Shown here piece after piece: positions 22,818-33,476 of a stretch of DNA of 64,000 nt. Position 1 is the first letter of the stretch, and the number at the start of each line of letters is the position of its first letter. Position numbers and translations under genes: made by a program. The DNA lies in contig CM046841.1 in the NCBI GenBank assembly GCA_025618425.1, forward strand, positions 6,752,883 through 6,816,882, given 5' to 3'. The notes under the pieces were generated by a model. It did no database searches. It saw only the letters and a list, made by a program, of their open reading frames with translations, and was not told where the DNA came from. Source of the stretch: Heliocidaris tuberculata. Taxonomy: Eukaryota; Echinodermata; Echinoidea; Camarodonta; Echinometridae.

Positions 22818-23515
22818 GTACTAAGTTGACAACAATCTGCAAGTTTACAAACATACATATATACTGGTACAATTACATACCGTAGTGGGTTTAAACCTTG
22901 ATTTGTGAATGGTAAAGTACATACATGTACATGTATCTCATTTAAAAACCTACACTGTACATGAACAATGTACATGTAAATGTAATTTAGATTGAATCAT
23001 GGAAAATTTGAAAGAATTTTATGTCATACATGTACATGTGTATGTACATGCATGCAGATTATTAATCCAATTTCTCTTACATTTGTTACAAGGAACTTTA
23101 CAGGGTAGGGATGGTATTGTTTGTTAGATTATTAGCTTTGTAAATCATACCATAAGGTGTAACTACATGTACTGGTATATTTCTGTTACTGTTTCCTAAG
23201 TGTACACCGTGCACTATAAGTGAAAATATGATGCAGTAATAAATATATGAGAGGCTAACCTAGTGAAAGTGAAAGTTTATGATTGTTATTGGAGAGGCAA
23301 CAGTTTCACTTGCGTGGTGATAAAAAACAATTTGCCTTGTCTTTTATGTATAGTGCTGTTGTCATCAACAGGCCATTTGGTGACATTTTAATTGTCAAAA
23401 GAAGAAAAATTGAAGTTCTCATCATTAATGTTACTGCAACCCTCAGCAGAGGATTTTTGTTGGGTCTGCTTACAAAATCAGAATGTTATACCCTGTTTGT
23501 ATCTACTTCACCATG

Positions 23516-24128
23516 TTAAAGGAGAATGAAACCCTGGGGGAAAATCCATTTTAATAAAAAGAGAGGATAGAGAGAAGTAATTTTTAAAAAAGTTCCATCA
23601 AAATCGGTTAAGAAATGAGAAAGTTATGAAAGTTTGAAAAGTCTCAATTTACTTTCTATGGCGATCTTCAAATTGGCAATGTTGCTTCAAAGTGACAGGT
23701 ACATGTACAATGTAGAGTAGGACAACTCGATCTCCATGTGTTTTCTACACAAAATTTCATATTTTCTCCATTATCTCTAAAAATGATGCTTGTCTTTTTG
23801 TGAACTCAACATACATGTATGTTGTGTCAAATACATTTCTCCATGATATATCTTGAGCTAAGGAGACAAGCTGCACCTTGAGAGATAATGGGGAAAATAT
23901 GAAATTTTGTGTACAAAACATATGGAGAGTTGTCCTACTAAACCTGTCATTTTGAAGCAATATTGCCAATTTTTAGGATTGCCATAGAAAGTAAATTGAG
24001 ACTTTTCAAACTTTTATAACTTTCTCATTTCTTAACCGATTTTGATGGAACTTTTTTTAAAATTGCTTCTCTCTATCCTCTCTTTTCATTAAAATTGATT
24101 TTTTCCCCAGGGTTTCATTCTCCTTTAA
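23516..24128. mobile_element. TTAA-type MITE with roughly 190-bp inverted arms
   Basis: TTAA-AGGAGAATGAAACCC at the left and GGGTTTCATTCTCCT-TTAA at the right. The arms stay complementary through TTAAGAAATGAGAAAGTTAT and CAATTTACTTTCTATGGC. Transcription through it would form a long hairpin. Confidence 0.9.
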
Positions 24129-24487
24129 GTCTACTACTGTATGCAGAAATACTGCAAGGATGTATTCTTGTGTGTCATTCCAATTGAAAACCACAGCTGT
24201 AGGTTCTGTTACAACCAGTTATCTCACAACGACACATGTACATGTACATGTATGTATGTAGTGTAGTAGATTACTATTTTCGGCTGATTAATATCATTGA
24301 ACTATTGTACATGTAGTTCCTGGCACTGAAATTAATGGCACAAAACTAATATTTGAGGTGTTTTTAGATTCACAGTCTATGTACACATACATGTAGCTAC
24401 ATGTAAATAATTCTACTTTAAATTTACCCATCCCCATTAGTTTCTGTGCAAGAAACAACTTTATTCAGCCGAAGTTAGGTGTCATTG

Positions 24488-25115
24488 TGATGAATAGACC
24501 TGTTAACTAATTTTGTGCATACATTAACTCTTTGCCCTGTGCATTATGAAACCCATGGCTGCTGGATTATTTCAAAGTGCTATATCTTTTGTACGTGATT
24601 TCTGTCGGATCGTCGACAGAAGCGAGAACCCGGAAGTGACAGTGGTCGACAAAAGCGGGCTATGAGTTAATGTACTTCTTGAACAAAGGTTTCTCTTGAC
24701 GACTCAAAAGCTGGCCAAAGGCTTGCCCCCGTTACCCGACATAGCAATAACTAATGTACATGCCAAATGGATTCCATCCATTGAGATGCCATTATGCATA
24801 GCAGGTGCACTAAATAGGTGTTAACTAAGGATTCTGGAGAGAAACATGCATGAATAGACCTGTTCACAAATATATTAGAATCTTACGCATACTTTTAAAA
24901 CAAAGGTTGTTCTTGACACCCTGAAAGCTTATCAGAGGCTTGTCAGACATAGCAACAAGTAATGTATGCAAAACTGGATTCTAAGTATTGTAGTTCATTT
25001 ATTAATTATAACAGGTTAATGGAATACCTCGTTACTAGGTCCCCAGGAAGGAAACATCTTTAAATTTGAATAACTTTGTGAATGGTCTATTGAAATTAGT
25101 AAACAGGTCTATTGT
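24488..25115. repeat. Repeat family with AATAGACCTGTT ends (two adjacent copies)
   Basis: Two adjacent related units start AATAGACCTGTTAACTA (about 24492) and AATAGACCTGTTCACAAA (24854). They share a TTGACNCCTGAAAGCTT...CAGAGGCTTG...GACATAGCAA core. The second runs to about 25100. A further inverted copy is at 26022-26237. Confidence 0.7.
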
Positions 25116-26021
25116 GACATGACCAGAAGGTTTTTAACAGACCCTACTTGTACATGTACATGTATACATGTAATGTTGTTTTTGGCTATGGTGCAGAAAT
25201 ATTACAAGGAATCAATTATTCCTATTGTTCATAGTCTTTTTTTAAAACAAACAAGGAAACTGTTAGATGTTTGGATGCCTGTTGATTTGTATAAAATAGT
25301 AATTCTGGGCTATTGTGGAAAAGTATTCCAGGTCTGAATAAGATTCAATCATGCATACACATGTATGTACAATGTATGTGTTCATGTTTCATTCCAAAAC
25401 CAAGAGAACTGTAGGCATACAGTACATACACATACATGTACATATATGTATGGATACATTTTACCCGTTTATTTGTGTAAAGCGGAGGTCACATTTGTCT
25501 GATAACAAGATTTTTCTAACCAAAGTAATAAACTACACGTACACTGTATACATGTACGTACAGTGAACACATTTACATGGATGCCTTTTGTATTTGAGGT
25601 ATGCAGAATTATTGTAAGGAATAATACACTGCATCAAACATTTTTCTTTCAATATCGAGAGGTCATGCTTGCTGAACCAGGAAGTTTTGAGTCATACCAT
25701 CATTTTCTATTTTTTCCCCAATCGCTTCCACTTAACCTTTGTTGCATGTGGAGAGCAGAAAGCATTGGAGCTCAGATTTTGGTCTGATTGTTCCTCTTTG
25801 GAATAATACTTGTATGAAATCATGAGTGAGAGGAGGAAAAAAAGCCTTACATTGTTAAACCTATGTGCTACAATGCAAGACGTTCACGTACTCCACTTCT
25901 AGTATTCCTGGATTTAAACACTAAAACTTGAAAGTTCAAGAGAGAGCATAGTTGAAGTACATGTACGTACATTGTACATTCAGCTTATATTTTGTGGCTA
26001 TTGTTCCTCTAAATGCAATTA

Positions 26022-26237
26022 CAATAGACCTGTTCACAAAGTTATTCAAATTTATGGATGTTTCTTTCCTGGGGACCTGGTATTATTAATGAATGAACTA
26101 CAGTACATGGAATCCAGTTTGCATACATTACTTGTTGCTATGTCTGACAAGCCTCTGACAAGCTTTCAGGTTGTCAAGAACAACCTTTGTTTTAAAAGTA
26201 TGCATAAAATTTGAATGTATTTGTGAGTAGGTCTATA
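26022..26237. repeat. Inverted copy of the AATAGACCTGTT repeat
   Basis: Begins AATAGACCTGTTCACAAAGT and contains the reverse complement of the 24854-25100 core (TTGCTATGTCTGACAAGCCT; AACAACCTTTGTTTTAAAAG). Confidence 0.75.
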
Positions 26238-29022
26238 TGTAAGTATGGGGCTAATGATGAAAGAATTACATTGTATTTTTTCAACCTCTCTTCAGCACTT
26301 TCCATCTTAACGCACATGAACTCGAAAATTCAGGACCTAATACTTAGGATGCAAGAACATTTGCAAAGGGATATTGTTCTGAAAATATACTTCTCAATTT
26401 TCTTTTCATGTTTATGAAAGTAAATACTTGTAACTATGGTGCATGCATACACTATGCACCATACACTGTACATGTACATGTATATGTACACCAATTATCT
26501 TGGGCAGAGCTGAAGGAAATCAACTTATTGAAATCCATTTAAAAAACACAACAAAATAAATCTGTGTAAAACTGTACATAACATGGGGAGCATAGATCTA
26601 CACTCTCTCTGCATGTACAACATGTAACTTTCAAATACACAATATTTATTTTTTTGTCTTATTAAATGAGAACGATATTGATCATCTAATTTTTCCTCTA
26701 TTAAAAAAAAATTTGTTTCCCTATTTTTCTGTTTTTAGTAAAATATTACATGGGTAGAATTAGATTTAATTTTATCATCATGGGACTTTGGGATAGGAGT
26801 ATTGGGGGGGGGGGGGGGGCAGTGGGGTCCCCACCACCTGACTGTGCATAATCTGTAACCACCAACGAAGATACATGTATGTATGTATGTAGCTCTCTGT
26901 CTTTCGGTGACTTCTATTTACATGTTTTTAAAGTTTTTGCAACTTCATTAACCAAGTTTGTTTATATGAACATGTACTGTACATTGTTTTCTCTATTTGC
27001 AGTGTGTCCCCTACATGCAATTTTCTTCCCGGAAATTTATCTGTGATAATGCATACAGTATTATAGAGAAGTGACATGAATAAAAAGGAGTATAATATTT
27101 CCTCAGTCCCACGCAGTGTCAACATTGCCATGTTAATTTCAATATAGAGGAGCATGCTTTTATCAATTCATTTATCTACACATGCTTTGAGCATACATGT
27201 GTGCAAAACTCTATTAATAAATTTAGACAAATGAAAATTATCTTGTCTGGTATGAGTGCTTACATGGGAAAGTATACTTAAGAAGATAGTACAGGTATAA
27301 TGTGGTTGTAAAGAAATTTACTATAGGCCTTAAGTTGTGTTTGATCCTAAAAGTTCGTTGTTTTTTTTCTAATTCTGGTGGAAACTTGAATGCATCCTTT
27401 CTGTTCACTTACATGTACTTTGTCAAACCAAAATCATAAATGAACATTTTTTTTTTTGAAAACTCTTTTTGTCATTGTTTTACTGTTTTCTTCCGATACT
27501 TGTTTGTTGTCATCAAAAGAAGTGATAAAATTCACAATGCATACATGTACATGCTTGTTATTGTTTCGGAAAAAAAAAAATGGTTCAGTTAATTATCACA
27601 TTATTTCAATTGCAAGGTAGGATTTCCCACCTACGCTAAGGAAAGGGTCAAATGGAAAAAAAATGAAGGAAAATGAACAGGAACATGGAGGAAACTAGAG
27701 GGAGGAATAATAGGACCAAAGGAAGAAAAAAAAATGAAACAAGATGATGAATGCAAAGCTACATGTAAAAAGAAAGATGGGATAATGGGTTATGGAGATG
27801 GGATGAAAAGAATAAAAAGGAAATGAAAGTGAAAATCATTGAGAAGAAAATTAAAACTAAATTCTCTAAAGAAAAGAAAGACAAAAAGATTAAAAAATGT
27901 ACCTCATCATAAAATGTAATTGACACTGTACATCTGTGTTTATTGAATGAAAAGAACTTACAATATCCTTAGACCATTTTCCCATACAGTTAATTTTTTT
28001 TTTTTGTAAATCAAAAAGACAAATGTATGTTCATCTTTAATTTTTTTTCAAAAAGGCCACACAATTTACTTTTCAAGTATCTTGAATGTGTAGTTTATTG
28101 GTCAATTATTAGAAGTGGATTGTGGGGTGAATGAAAGTGATGTACAGTGCTCTCTGCATGTGATATTTGATAGGGGAAACTCATTGTGATGTGAATTAGG
28201 ATTTTTTTTTTCATTTACACGACTGATATGCAAACCTGCTGAATTCCAAACACGCCTATTGTCAGACGATAGACGTTACCGTGAACAAGGAAGGAAGGAA
28301 ATTAGACCAAAAGGCCTTGGATAATACCATTGCCAGGTTTGCATGAAATACTGGACATGTATCTGTAGACACAGTGAAACATTATACATGATTGTTACGA
28401 TGTATGTATTTACATGAAGCTTGGAGAAAGGTATAAAATAAGATCTGGGAAACCCCAAAAGAGCCCTGTTAACAAAACAAATGATATAAAAATTGCTCCC
28501 TGGAAACCTAAAAATGTCACAAATTTCCAAAATTTTCCCAATTTCCAAACAACACCCCCCCCCTCCCCTCAGTAATGATAATAAATACATATACATGTAA
28601 ATGGAAATGGAGAAATTGATGTACAGTGTAGTTTGTATACATGTCCATTGGCCATGAAAGATGTACATGAGGGATGAACATGTATATGTTCACATACAAG
28701 TACTACATGTATTAAGTTAGAAATCATGATATTTCCTACATTATTGGTGATTGGTTCGGTACGTACATGTACATGTACGTGTAATATGTGTATTTTGTGA
28801 GTGTGTTTCACAATGTTCATTTTATAAATTATACTTTTTTTTCTCCATGTGTGGAAAGGCCATTGAGTGAGAACACTTGAGTATTTGATGTTAAAAGATA
28901 TGAAATTTCAAATCTGTCACAACCAGAGATCTCTGTCAACATCATTTCAACATTATTACTCATGGTCTACATACATGTATGATTGTCATACCAACATTTC
29001 ATATCGAAAATGTGAAGAGCCA
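26238..29022. other. Non-coding, nothing recognised
   Basis: AT-rich sequence with many TACATGTA stretches, a G-run at about 26805-26819, a purine-rich stretch (27650-27900) and a poly-C run near 28554-28563. It may contain 5' non-coding exons of the kinase gene, but I cannot identify any. Confidence 0.4.
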
Positions 29023-29592
29023 TTAAAGGGCAATCTAATCTTTGTAATTTGATTCGTGTGAAAGCAGAAAAATCAGAGGAGGTCACATGAGAGTTTGAAG
29101 GCAACCGGACGACAATAAGAAAGCTATGATTTTTTTGATGGGAATTTCAAATTGGCTGAATCGGTATGGTCACTGTGATGTACATGTACTGTAGCAGCAG
29201 TCAGCTTTCCCATTTTCTCCAATACACAAAATGACCAAAATGTCAACCTTTTTTTCTTTTTGGAGGACCTATAACAATATGCTTACCGGTACTCAATACA
29301 TACTATATTTGGAGTACTGTCCTGAGGGTAAAGGTGCTCAGGAGAAAACCAGAATTTAGTGATATTTTGGTGTATAATAAATGGGAAAGTTGACTGTGAA
29401 TACCTCACAATCGATTCACCAAATTGCCAATTTGAGATTCACATAGATTCTATTTAGTGATTTCATTTGTCAAACATTCACAACTTTCTTATTCTTTGTC
29501 CGATTTCTTTCATACTTTCACTAGATCCTGTTTCTCTTATTTTTCTCCTTTCCAACAAATCAGCTTTTTACAAAGGTTGGATTGCCCTTTAA
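29023..29592. mobile_element. TTAA-type MITE, AGGGCAATC ends
   Basis: TTAA-AGGGCAATCTAATCTTTG at left and GGTTGGATTGCCCT-TTAA at right. The arms remain partly complementary inwards over roughly 150 bp. The right edge lies about 350 bp before the first acylation exon of the kinase gene. Confidence 0.85.
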
Positions 29593-29965
29593 GTATTGAC
29601 CGTGTAAAGGTGTTCCGTTACATAATTTTTAGGGGGGAAAAAAAATCTCCTTATTTCATGGTTTAAAAAAAAAAAATCAACTTTTTTAGTTCAAAACCTT
29701 TCCAGTGTTCTTCAGGGTTCACCATTGGTAGGTTTAAGCCTTTTGAAAATTTTGATCCAAACTCCTTTGAACTATTTCAGTGTTAAATTACTTTTCTGCT
29801 TTTGTGCATTAATTTTTTTATTCTTCATGATATTATTTTTAATGAGTTATCATGAGTGTCGAGAGTCATGAGTGGGAAATCATGGAGTCATCATTCAATT
29901 TAAACTTTTCGATATTTTCTCTCTGTCTTTCATGGTTCAGAATTTGAATGTTGTAGAAAGTTGTT

Positions 29966-30110
29966 ATGGGTTGTTGTGTAAGTAAATCAGATAACAGGAA
30001 TGAATACCCAGAAGAGCAACATACTCCCTTCACCTCTAAAAAACTGCCCGCTGTGGATTATGAACGTAGAGATGATATGGTCATCCGACCAGTACACAAA
30101 CAAAATCCAG
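29966..30110 (+). CDS. SFK: Src-family kinase, N-terminal exon 1a (MGCC form)
   Basis: Starts MGCCVSKSDNRNEYPEE and ends at a GTGAGT donor in phase 1, which fits the SH3 exon at 32620. Gly2 is the N-myristoylation residue of Src-family kinases, and Cys3 and Cys4 are candidate palmitoylation sites, so this form should be doubly lipid-anchored. An acceptor-like TTCAG ends at 29940, so the exon could be spliced to an upstream non-coding exon. The remaining unique region (about 45 residues) is polar, as usual for the family, and ends VIRPVHKQNP. It is the upstream member of a tandem exon pair. Confidence 0.8.
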
Positions 30111-30217
30111 GTGAGTATAGAGCCATTTGGTCTTCATTCATCTATAACTTTCAACCATTTTCTTTCTGTCTTTCATTTCATCCTCCTTCAGAATTGGAAT
30201 GTTTACATAGTAGAGTC

Positions 30218-30392
30218 ATGGGATGTGTTAAAAGTAAACAAGATAGCGGGGATAAGTATCGGGCAGGGCAACCCATCTCCCCCTCTCACAACCTGTCAAC
30301 TTTCCCAAGTCACAACTCATCGCGCATCTCACATGGGTTTGATGCTCCAGTGCAAGGTATGGTCATCCCACCAGTCAACAAGCCTAAACAAG
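30218..30392 (+). CDS. SFK: Src-family kinase, N-terminal exon 1b (MGCVKSK form)
   Basis: Starts MGCVKSKQDSGDKYRAG and ends at GTGAGT in phase 1, again matching the SH3 exon. MGCxKSK is the classic Yes/Lyn/Fyn-type acylation signal: myristate on Gly2, palmitate on Cys3, basic residues for membrane binding. Both this exon and 1a end in a related motif (MVIPPVNKPKQ versus MVIRPVHKQNP). An acceptor CTTCAG ends at 30191. If 1a were spliced there, the 26 bases before this ATG are open and in frame, so 1a+1b inclusion would also be translatable. The ATG-to-ATG distance is 252 bp. Confidence 0.85.
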
Positions 30393-30410
30393 GTGAGTCT
30401 AATACCCCCT

Positions 30411-30890
30411 CCCCCACCCTAATTTGGTCCATTATCAATTGATCCAGTCACCATTTAGTCTATTATCAGTTGGTCTAAACCCAGAACCCAGAGTTCTGAA
30501 CTCTGGTTTAACTTTAACAAATGGTCTAAGTGTGGTTTGAACCTAGTCTAAACCTGCCCTTTAAACCAGAGTTTTAGAAAATCAGATTCTGAACTCGGGT
30601 TTAACTTAAACTCCAGTCTTGTGTGGTTTAAACTTTGTTAGTTTTGACTGGACTTGCATTTTACATGTAAGTCAATTTAGTTAAACTCTTGTTTAACTGG
30701 AGTATAAGTTAAACCGGAGTTCAAAATATGGGCCTCTTAGTCTAATACCCATTTGGTCCACAAATCATTTAGTCCATATTTCAGTTGGTCTAATGTCATT
30801 TTGTCTACACCCATTTCATCTAAAACCATTTGGTCTCACTAGAATTTGGTCCAATTAAAAGTTGGTCTAATAACTATTTGATCTGATAAC
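30411..30890. repeat. Degenerate minisatellite arm 1 (ATTTGGTCTAAT-type)
   Basis: Loose 15-17-bp units of the form CATTTGGTCTAATAAC begin 20 bp after the exon 1b donor. They are interrupted by a small inverted-repeat element at 30486-30733. The opposite-strand version of the same unit forms 31270-31775. Confidence 0.8.
30486..30733. mobile_element. Small TIR element with AACTC(T/C)GGTTTAACTT motifs
   Basis: A left-end motif GAACTCTGGTTTAACTTTA and a right-end AAGTTAAACCGGAGTTC are inverted. Similar motifs recur internally (GAACTCGGGTTTAACTTAAA, GTTTAACTGGAGT). Exact borders uncertain. Confidence 0.6.
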
Positions 30891-31269
30891 CAATAAGGCT
30901 AAAAGCTATAATGCATGGTACATGCTGACGCTGCTCACTAGGCTAAGCGTATTTGGATGGGGCCAAATGGGAGCAATATGCCCCCTACAAATTTCTAACC
31001 CAGAAAGAAGAAAATAATCAAATTGCAGTTGAAACCTTGTGAATTGCTTATGGACATTTTCTGTAAAAGAAAACTTCAAAAGAAGGGAAGAGAAAGCAGA
31101 GTTCACAAAGAATACTATTTCAGTTTCTAATGCGTCGGCCTATGCTAAAATGGACAATCTTGAGTGCCGTTCTTTTGTTATAAATTCTGAAATTGATTAA
31201 AAGAATGTATTATTCAAAATAGACCTACATGTACATTATATATGTACAGTAGTCTGCATTAAAAACACT

Positions 31270-31775
31270 TTTGTTTGTAGTGTTAGACCAAATAGATATT
31301 GGACCAAATGAATCAAAAGTTCATAAGACAAACTGAGAATTGGACCAAAGGATTATTAGACCAATTGGGCTATAGACAAAATGATCATTAGAGGTCAAGA
31401 GACAAAATAGTGCGTAGACATAATTGTAATCAGATGAAGTGATGATTAGACCATGTGAATATTAGACTATGGTTTAGCCGAAATGGCTATTAGACCAAAT
31501 GTGTATTGAACAAACTGTATTAGACATAGTGGTAATTAGACGAAATGGGTATAGACCAACTGGTAAGTAGACCAATTGGTTATTGGACAAAAGAACTATC
31601 AACTACAATGTAACTGCTCATTAGACTAAATGTTTATTGGACAAAGTCATAATTGGACCAAATGATCATTGGACAAAATGTTAATGGACAGAATGAGGTT
31701 AGACCAAATGATGTTAGACCATATGACAATTAAACCAAACAGCATTACATGTATACCAAATGACAATTTGACCCC
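31270..31775. repeat. Degenerate minisatellite arm 2 (ATTAGACCAAAT-type)
   Basis: About 28 degenerate units of ATTAGACCAAATGNNT/ATTGGACCAAATGATC. Each is the reverse complement of the units in arm 1, so the two arrays face each other across about 380 bp within the same intron. Confidence 0.8.
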
Positions 31776-31984
31776 TCGCTCTGTCTCTCTTTCAAAGTTG
31801 CACATCCTTTCAAAAGCATTGTTTGACATTGAGGCAAGATCATTAATGATTTTTGACCATTTCTTCTCTTCCTCATAAAATTTGCATATGTTATACACAG
31901 CATTGTCCATTTGTAATTTTGTATGATTATACATGTACATAGTACGAGATAGATGTTATTTATTATATCCCTCATTTAATGGAT

Positions 31985-32340
31985 AATGCCGATGCCGATG
32001 AAGAAAAAATGTGCTATACCGTGACGTCATTCATGGTATAATGCACTATACCATGAATGTCGTCACAGATATGCGATCGATCAGTGGTTTTTCATCGATA
32101 ACGTGTGAAAAGTGCTATCGGTTATTGGCCTCATAGACCGCTGTGTAAACCGCGGTACATTTTTATAATTATTTTTTCGAGATTTGTTGGAGGGAAAATA
32201 TATCATGCACTATTTCGAGACACTAGTGAATTTATGGATTCCTCGGTTAAAAAAAAATGCACTATTCCTGCCACCTCAGAATCCATAATTTCAACTAGAG
32301 CCTCTCAGTGCATGGTATATATGTTTAATATACCTTCACT
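31985..32340. repeat. Inverted-repeat-rich element related to 59766-60130
   Basis: Contains a palindrome GTGACGTCATTCATGGTATA / TATACCATGAATGTCGTCAC (about 32020-32066), then GAATCCATAATTTCAACT(A/G)G...CATGGTATAT, which is also present at 59766-59937. Ends not defined. Not coding. Confidence 0.55.
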
Positions 32341-32349
32341 CTGTTATAG

Positions 32350-32392
32350 TTGTACATCCATAAACACATCCTTGTATGACTACAAGGCAAGA
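32350..32392 (+). pseudogene. Decayed copy 1 of the SH3 exon head
   Basis: After an intact TTATAG acceptor, TTGTACATCCATAAACACAT... aligns with the first ~45 bases of the true exon at 32620. It carries an in-frame TAA and a two-base insertion before the TATGACTACAAGGCAAGA (YDYKAR) part. The similarity then stops, so the splice-donor half of the exon was never copied or is lost. Confidence 0.75.
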
Positions 32393-32435
32393 TTATTTCA
32401 GATTGTAACAGGTACCTGTACAACTTTCTCCCTCC

Positions 32436-32470
<35 letters not shown>

Positions 32471-32527
32471 CCTCTCTCTTGCTCCCTTCCTCTTTCTTTC
32501 TGTCTGTCTGTCTGTCTGTCTGTCTGT
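32436..32527. repeat. (CT)n and (CTGT)n microsatellites
   Basis: Runs of CT (about 32440-32480) and CTGT (about 32501-32527) lie in the polypyrimidine tract between the two decayed SH3 exon heads. Confidence 0.95.
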
Positions 32528-32535
32528 TTATATAG

Positions 32536-32580
32536 TTGCACATTCATACACATCGTTGTGTATGACTACAAGGCAAGATA
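32536..32580 (+). pseudogene. Decayed copy 2 of the SH3 exon head
   Basis: After a TATATAG acceptor, TTGCACATTCATACACATCG... matches the true exon head closely (VAHSYTSL). The two-base insertion also seen in copy 1 shifts the frame before TATGACTACAAGGCAAGA. The downstream GATTGTTACACCTATCTGTG is shared with the sequence following copy 1, which fixes the tandem unit. Confidence 0.78.
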
Positions 32581-32619
32581 ATGTGATTGTTACACCTATC
32601 TGTGTTCTCTCTCTTATAG

Positions 32620-32713
32620 TTGCACACCCGTACACAGCCCTCTATGATTATGAGGCACGATCAGAAGATGATCTGGATTTCAAGAAAGGAGATATCTTGG
32701 ATGTTACCAAGAC
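32620..32713 (+). CDS. SFK: Src-family kinase, SH3 exon 1
   Basis: Acceptor CTTATAG, donor GTAAGT; entry phase 1, exit phase 2. Encodes VAHPYTALYDYEARSEDD and continues LDFKKGDILDVTKT. It includes the ALYDY ligand-binding motif, the RT-loop acidic residues (SEDDL) and the start of the n-Src loop. SH3 domains bind proline-rich peptides and, in this family, the SH2-kinase linker to hold the enzyme inactive. Two decayed copies of the exon start lie immediately upstream. Confidence 0.95.
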
Positions 32714-33377
32714 GTAAGTTTGAAAGCAGAGAGTTCAGAAGAGTAATAAGTCAGTTTTTAGAATGACATCAGGTTAATATTTATAAGGAATGGAATCAAT
32801 TTTCAAAGTTATGATCATTGTAGATAGACCATAGAAGTGTGAAATATTTACATGTACTACATCTCTCCATTTAAAGAGAATGTCTATCTATATTTTACTC
32901 TATTGTACATTGAACATGGATTTTATTTATTTATTTTATTTTATTTTATTTTTAATTTTTTTTGCATTTGTATGATAATTAAGAGTGATTGCCCAATTTA
33001 TGAGCCATTTTCTTATCATATTTTAGTGAAAGTATTTTGTTTAATACTATCTAGTGAATTATAAATCAAGCGCACACCCGTATTGTTTTGCTGCTGCCAG
33101 TTTCTGGTTCTGCATTCTGTTCAGATTATCTTGGTCATCTGCATGATAAAAGTACATGTATATACATGTAGGATACCAAAAACCGTCATTTTCCCCTGGC
33201 ACTATTGGAAGTAAAATTGAATTACTTAAAGATGTGTTCAAACACGGTTTTATGATAAATGATGTTGAAAGCCGACCTGTCAAACACTATAGGATTACAT
33301 AACATTCACTCTCACCTCAGCCAATGAATTAAAAACAAAACAAAACAAAAAAATTGTTGTTGGTTATGTTTATTTAG

Positions 33378-33476
33378 TGAGGGAGATTGGTGGATGGCTC
33401 GATCACAAAGAACTGGAAGGGAAGGATACATTCCTAGTAACTATGTAGCACCAGTAGACAGTATGAAAAGAGAAGA
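33378..33476 (+). CDS. SFK: Src-family kinase, SH3 exon 2
   Basis: Acceptor TATTTAG, donor GTAAGT; completes Thr then reads [20 protein letters not shown] and [13 protein letters not shown]. It supplies the SH3 tryptophan pair and the ALYDY-partner motif YIPSNYVA, and ends in the short SH3-SH2 connector. It exits in phase 2 to the SH2 exon 27 kb downstream (…REDWYFGK). Confidence 0.95.

Noticed and set aside
32105..32581. 158-codon + strand frame crossing the (CT)n tract
   Set aside because: It strings together a repeat element, the frameshifted SH3 exon heads and a microsatellite. The true coding exon starts at 32620.
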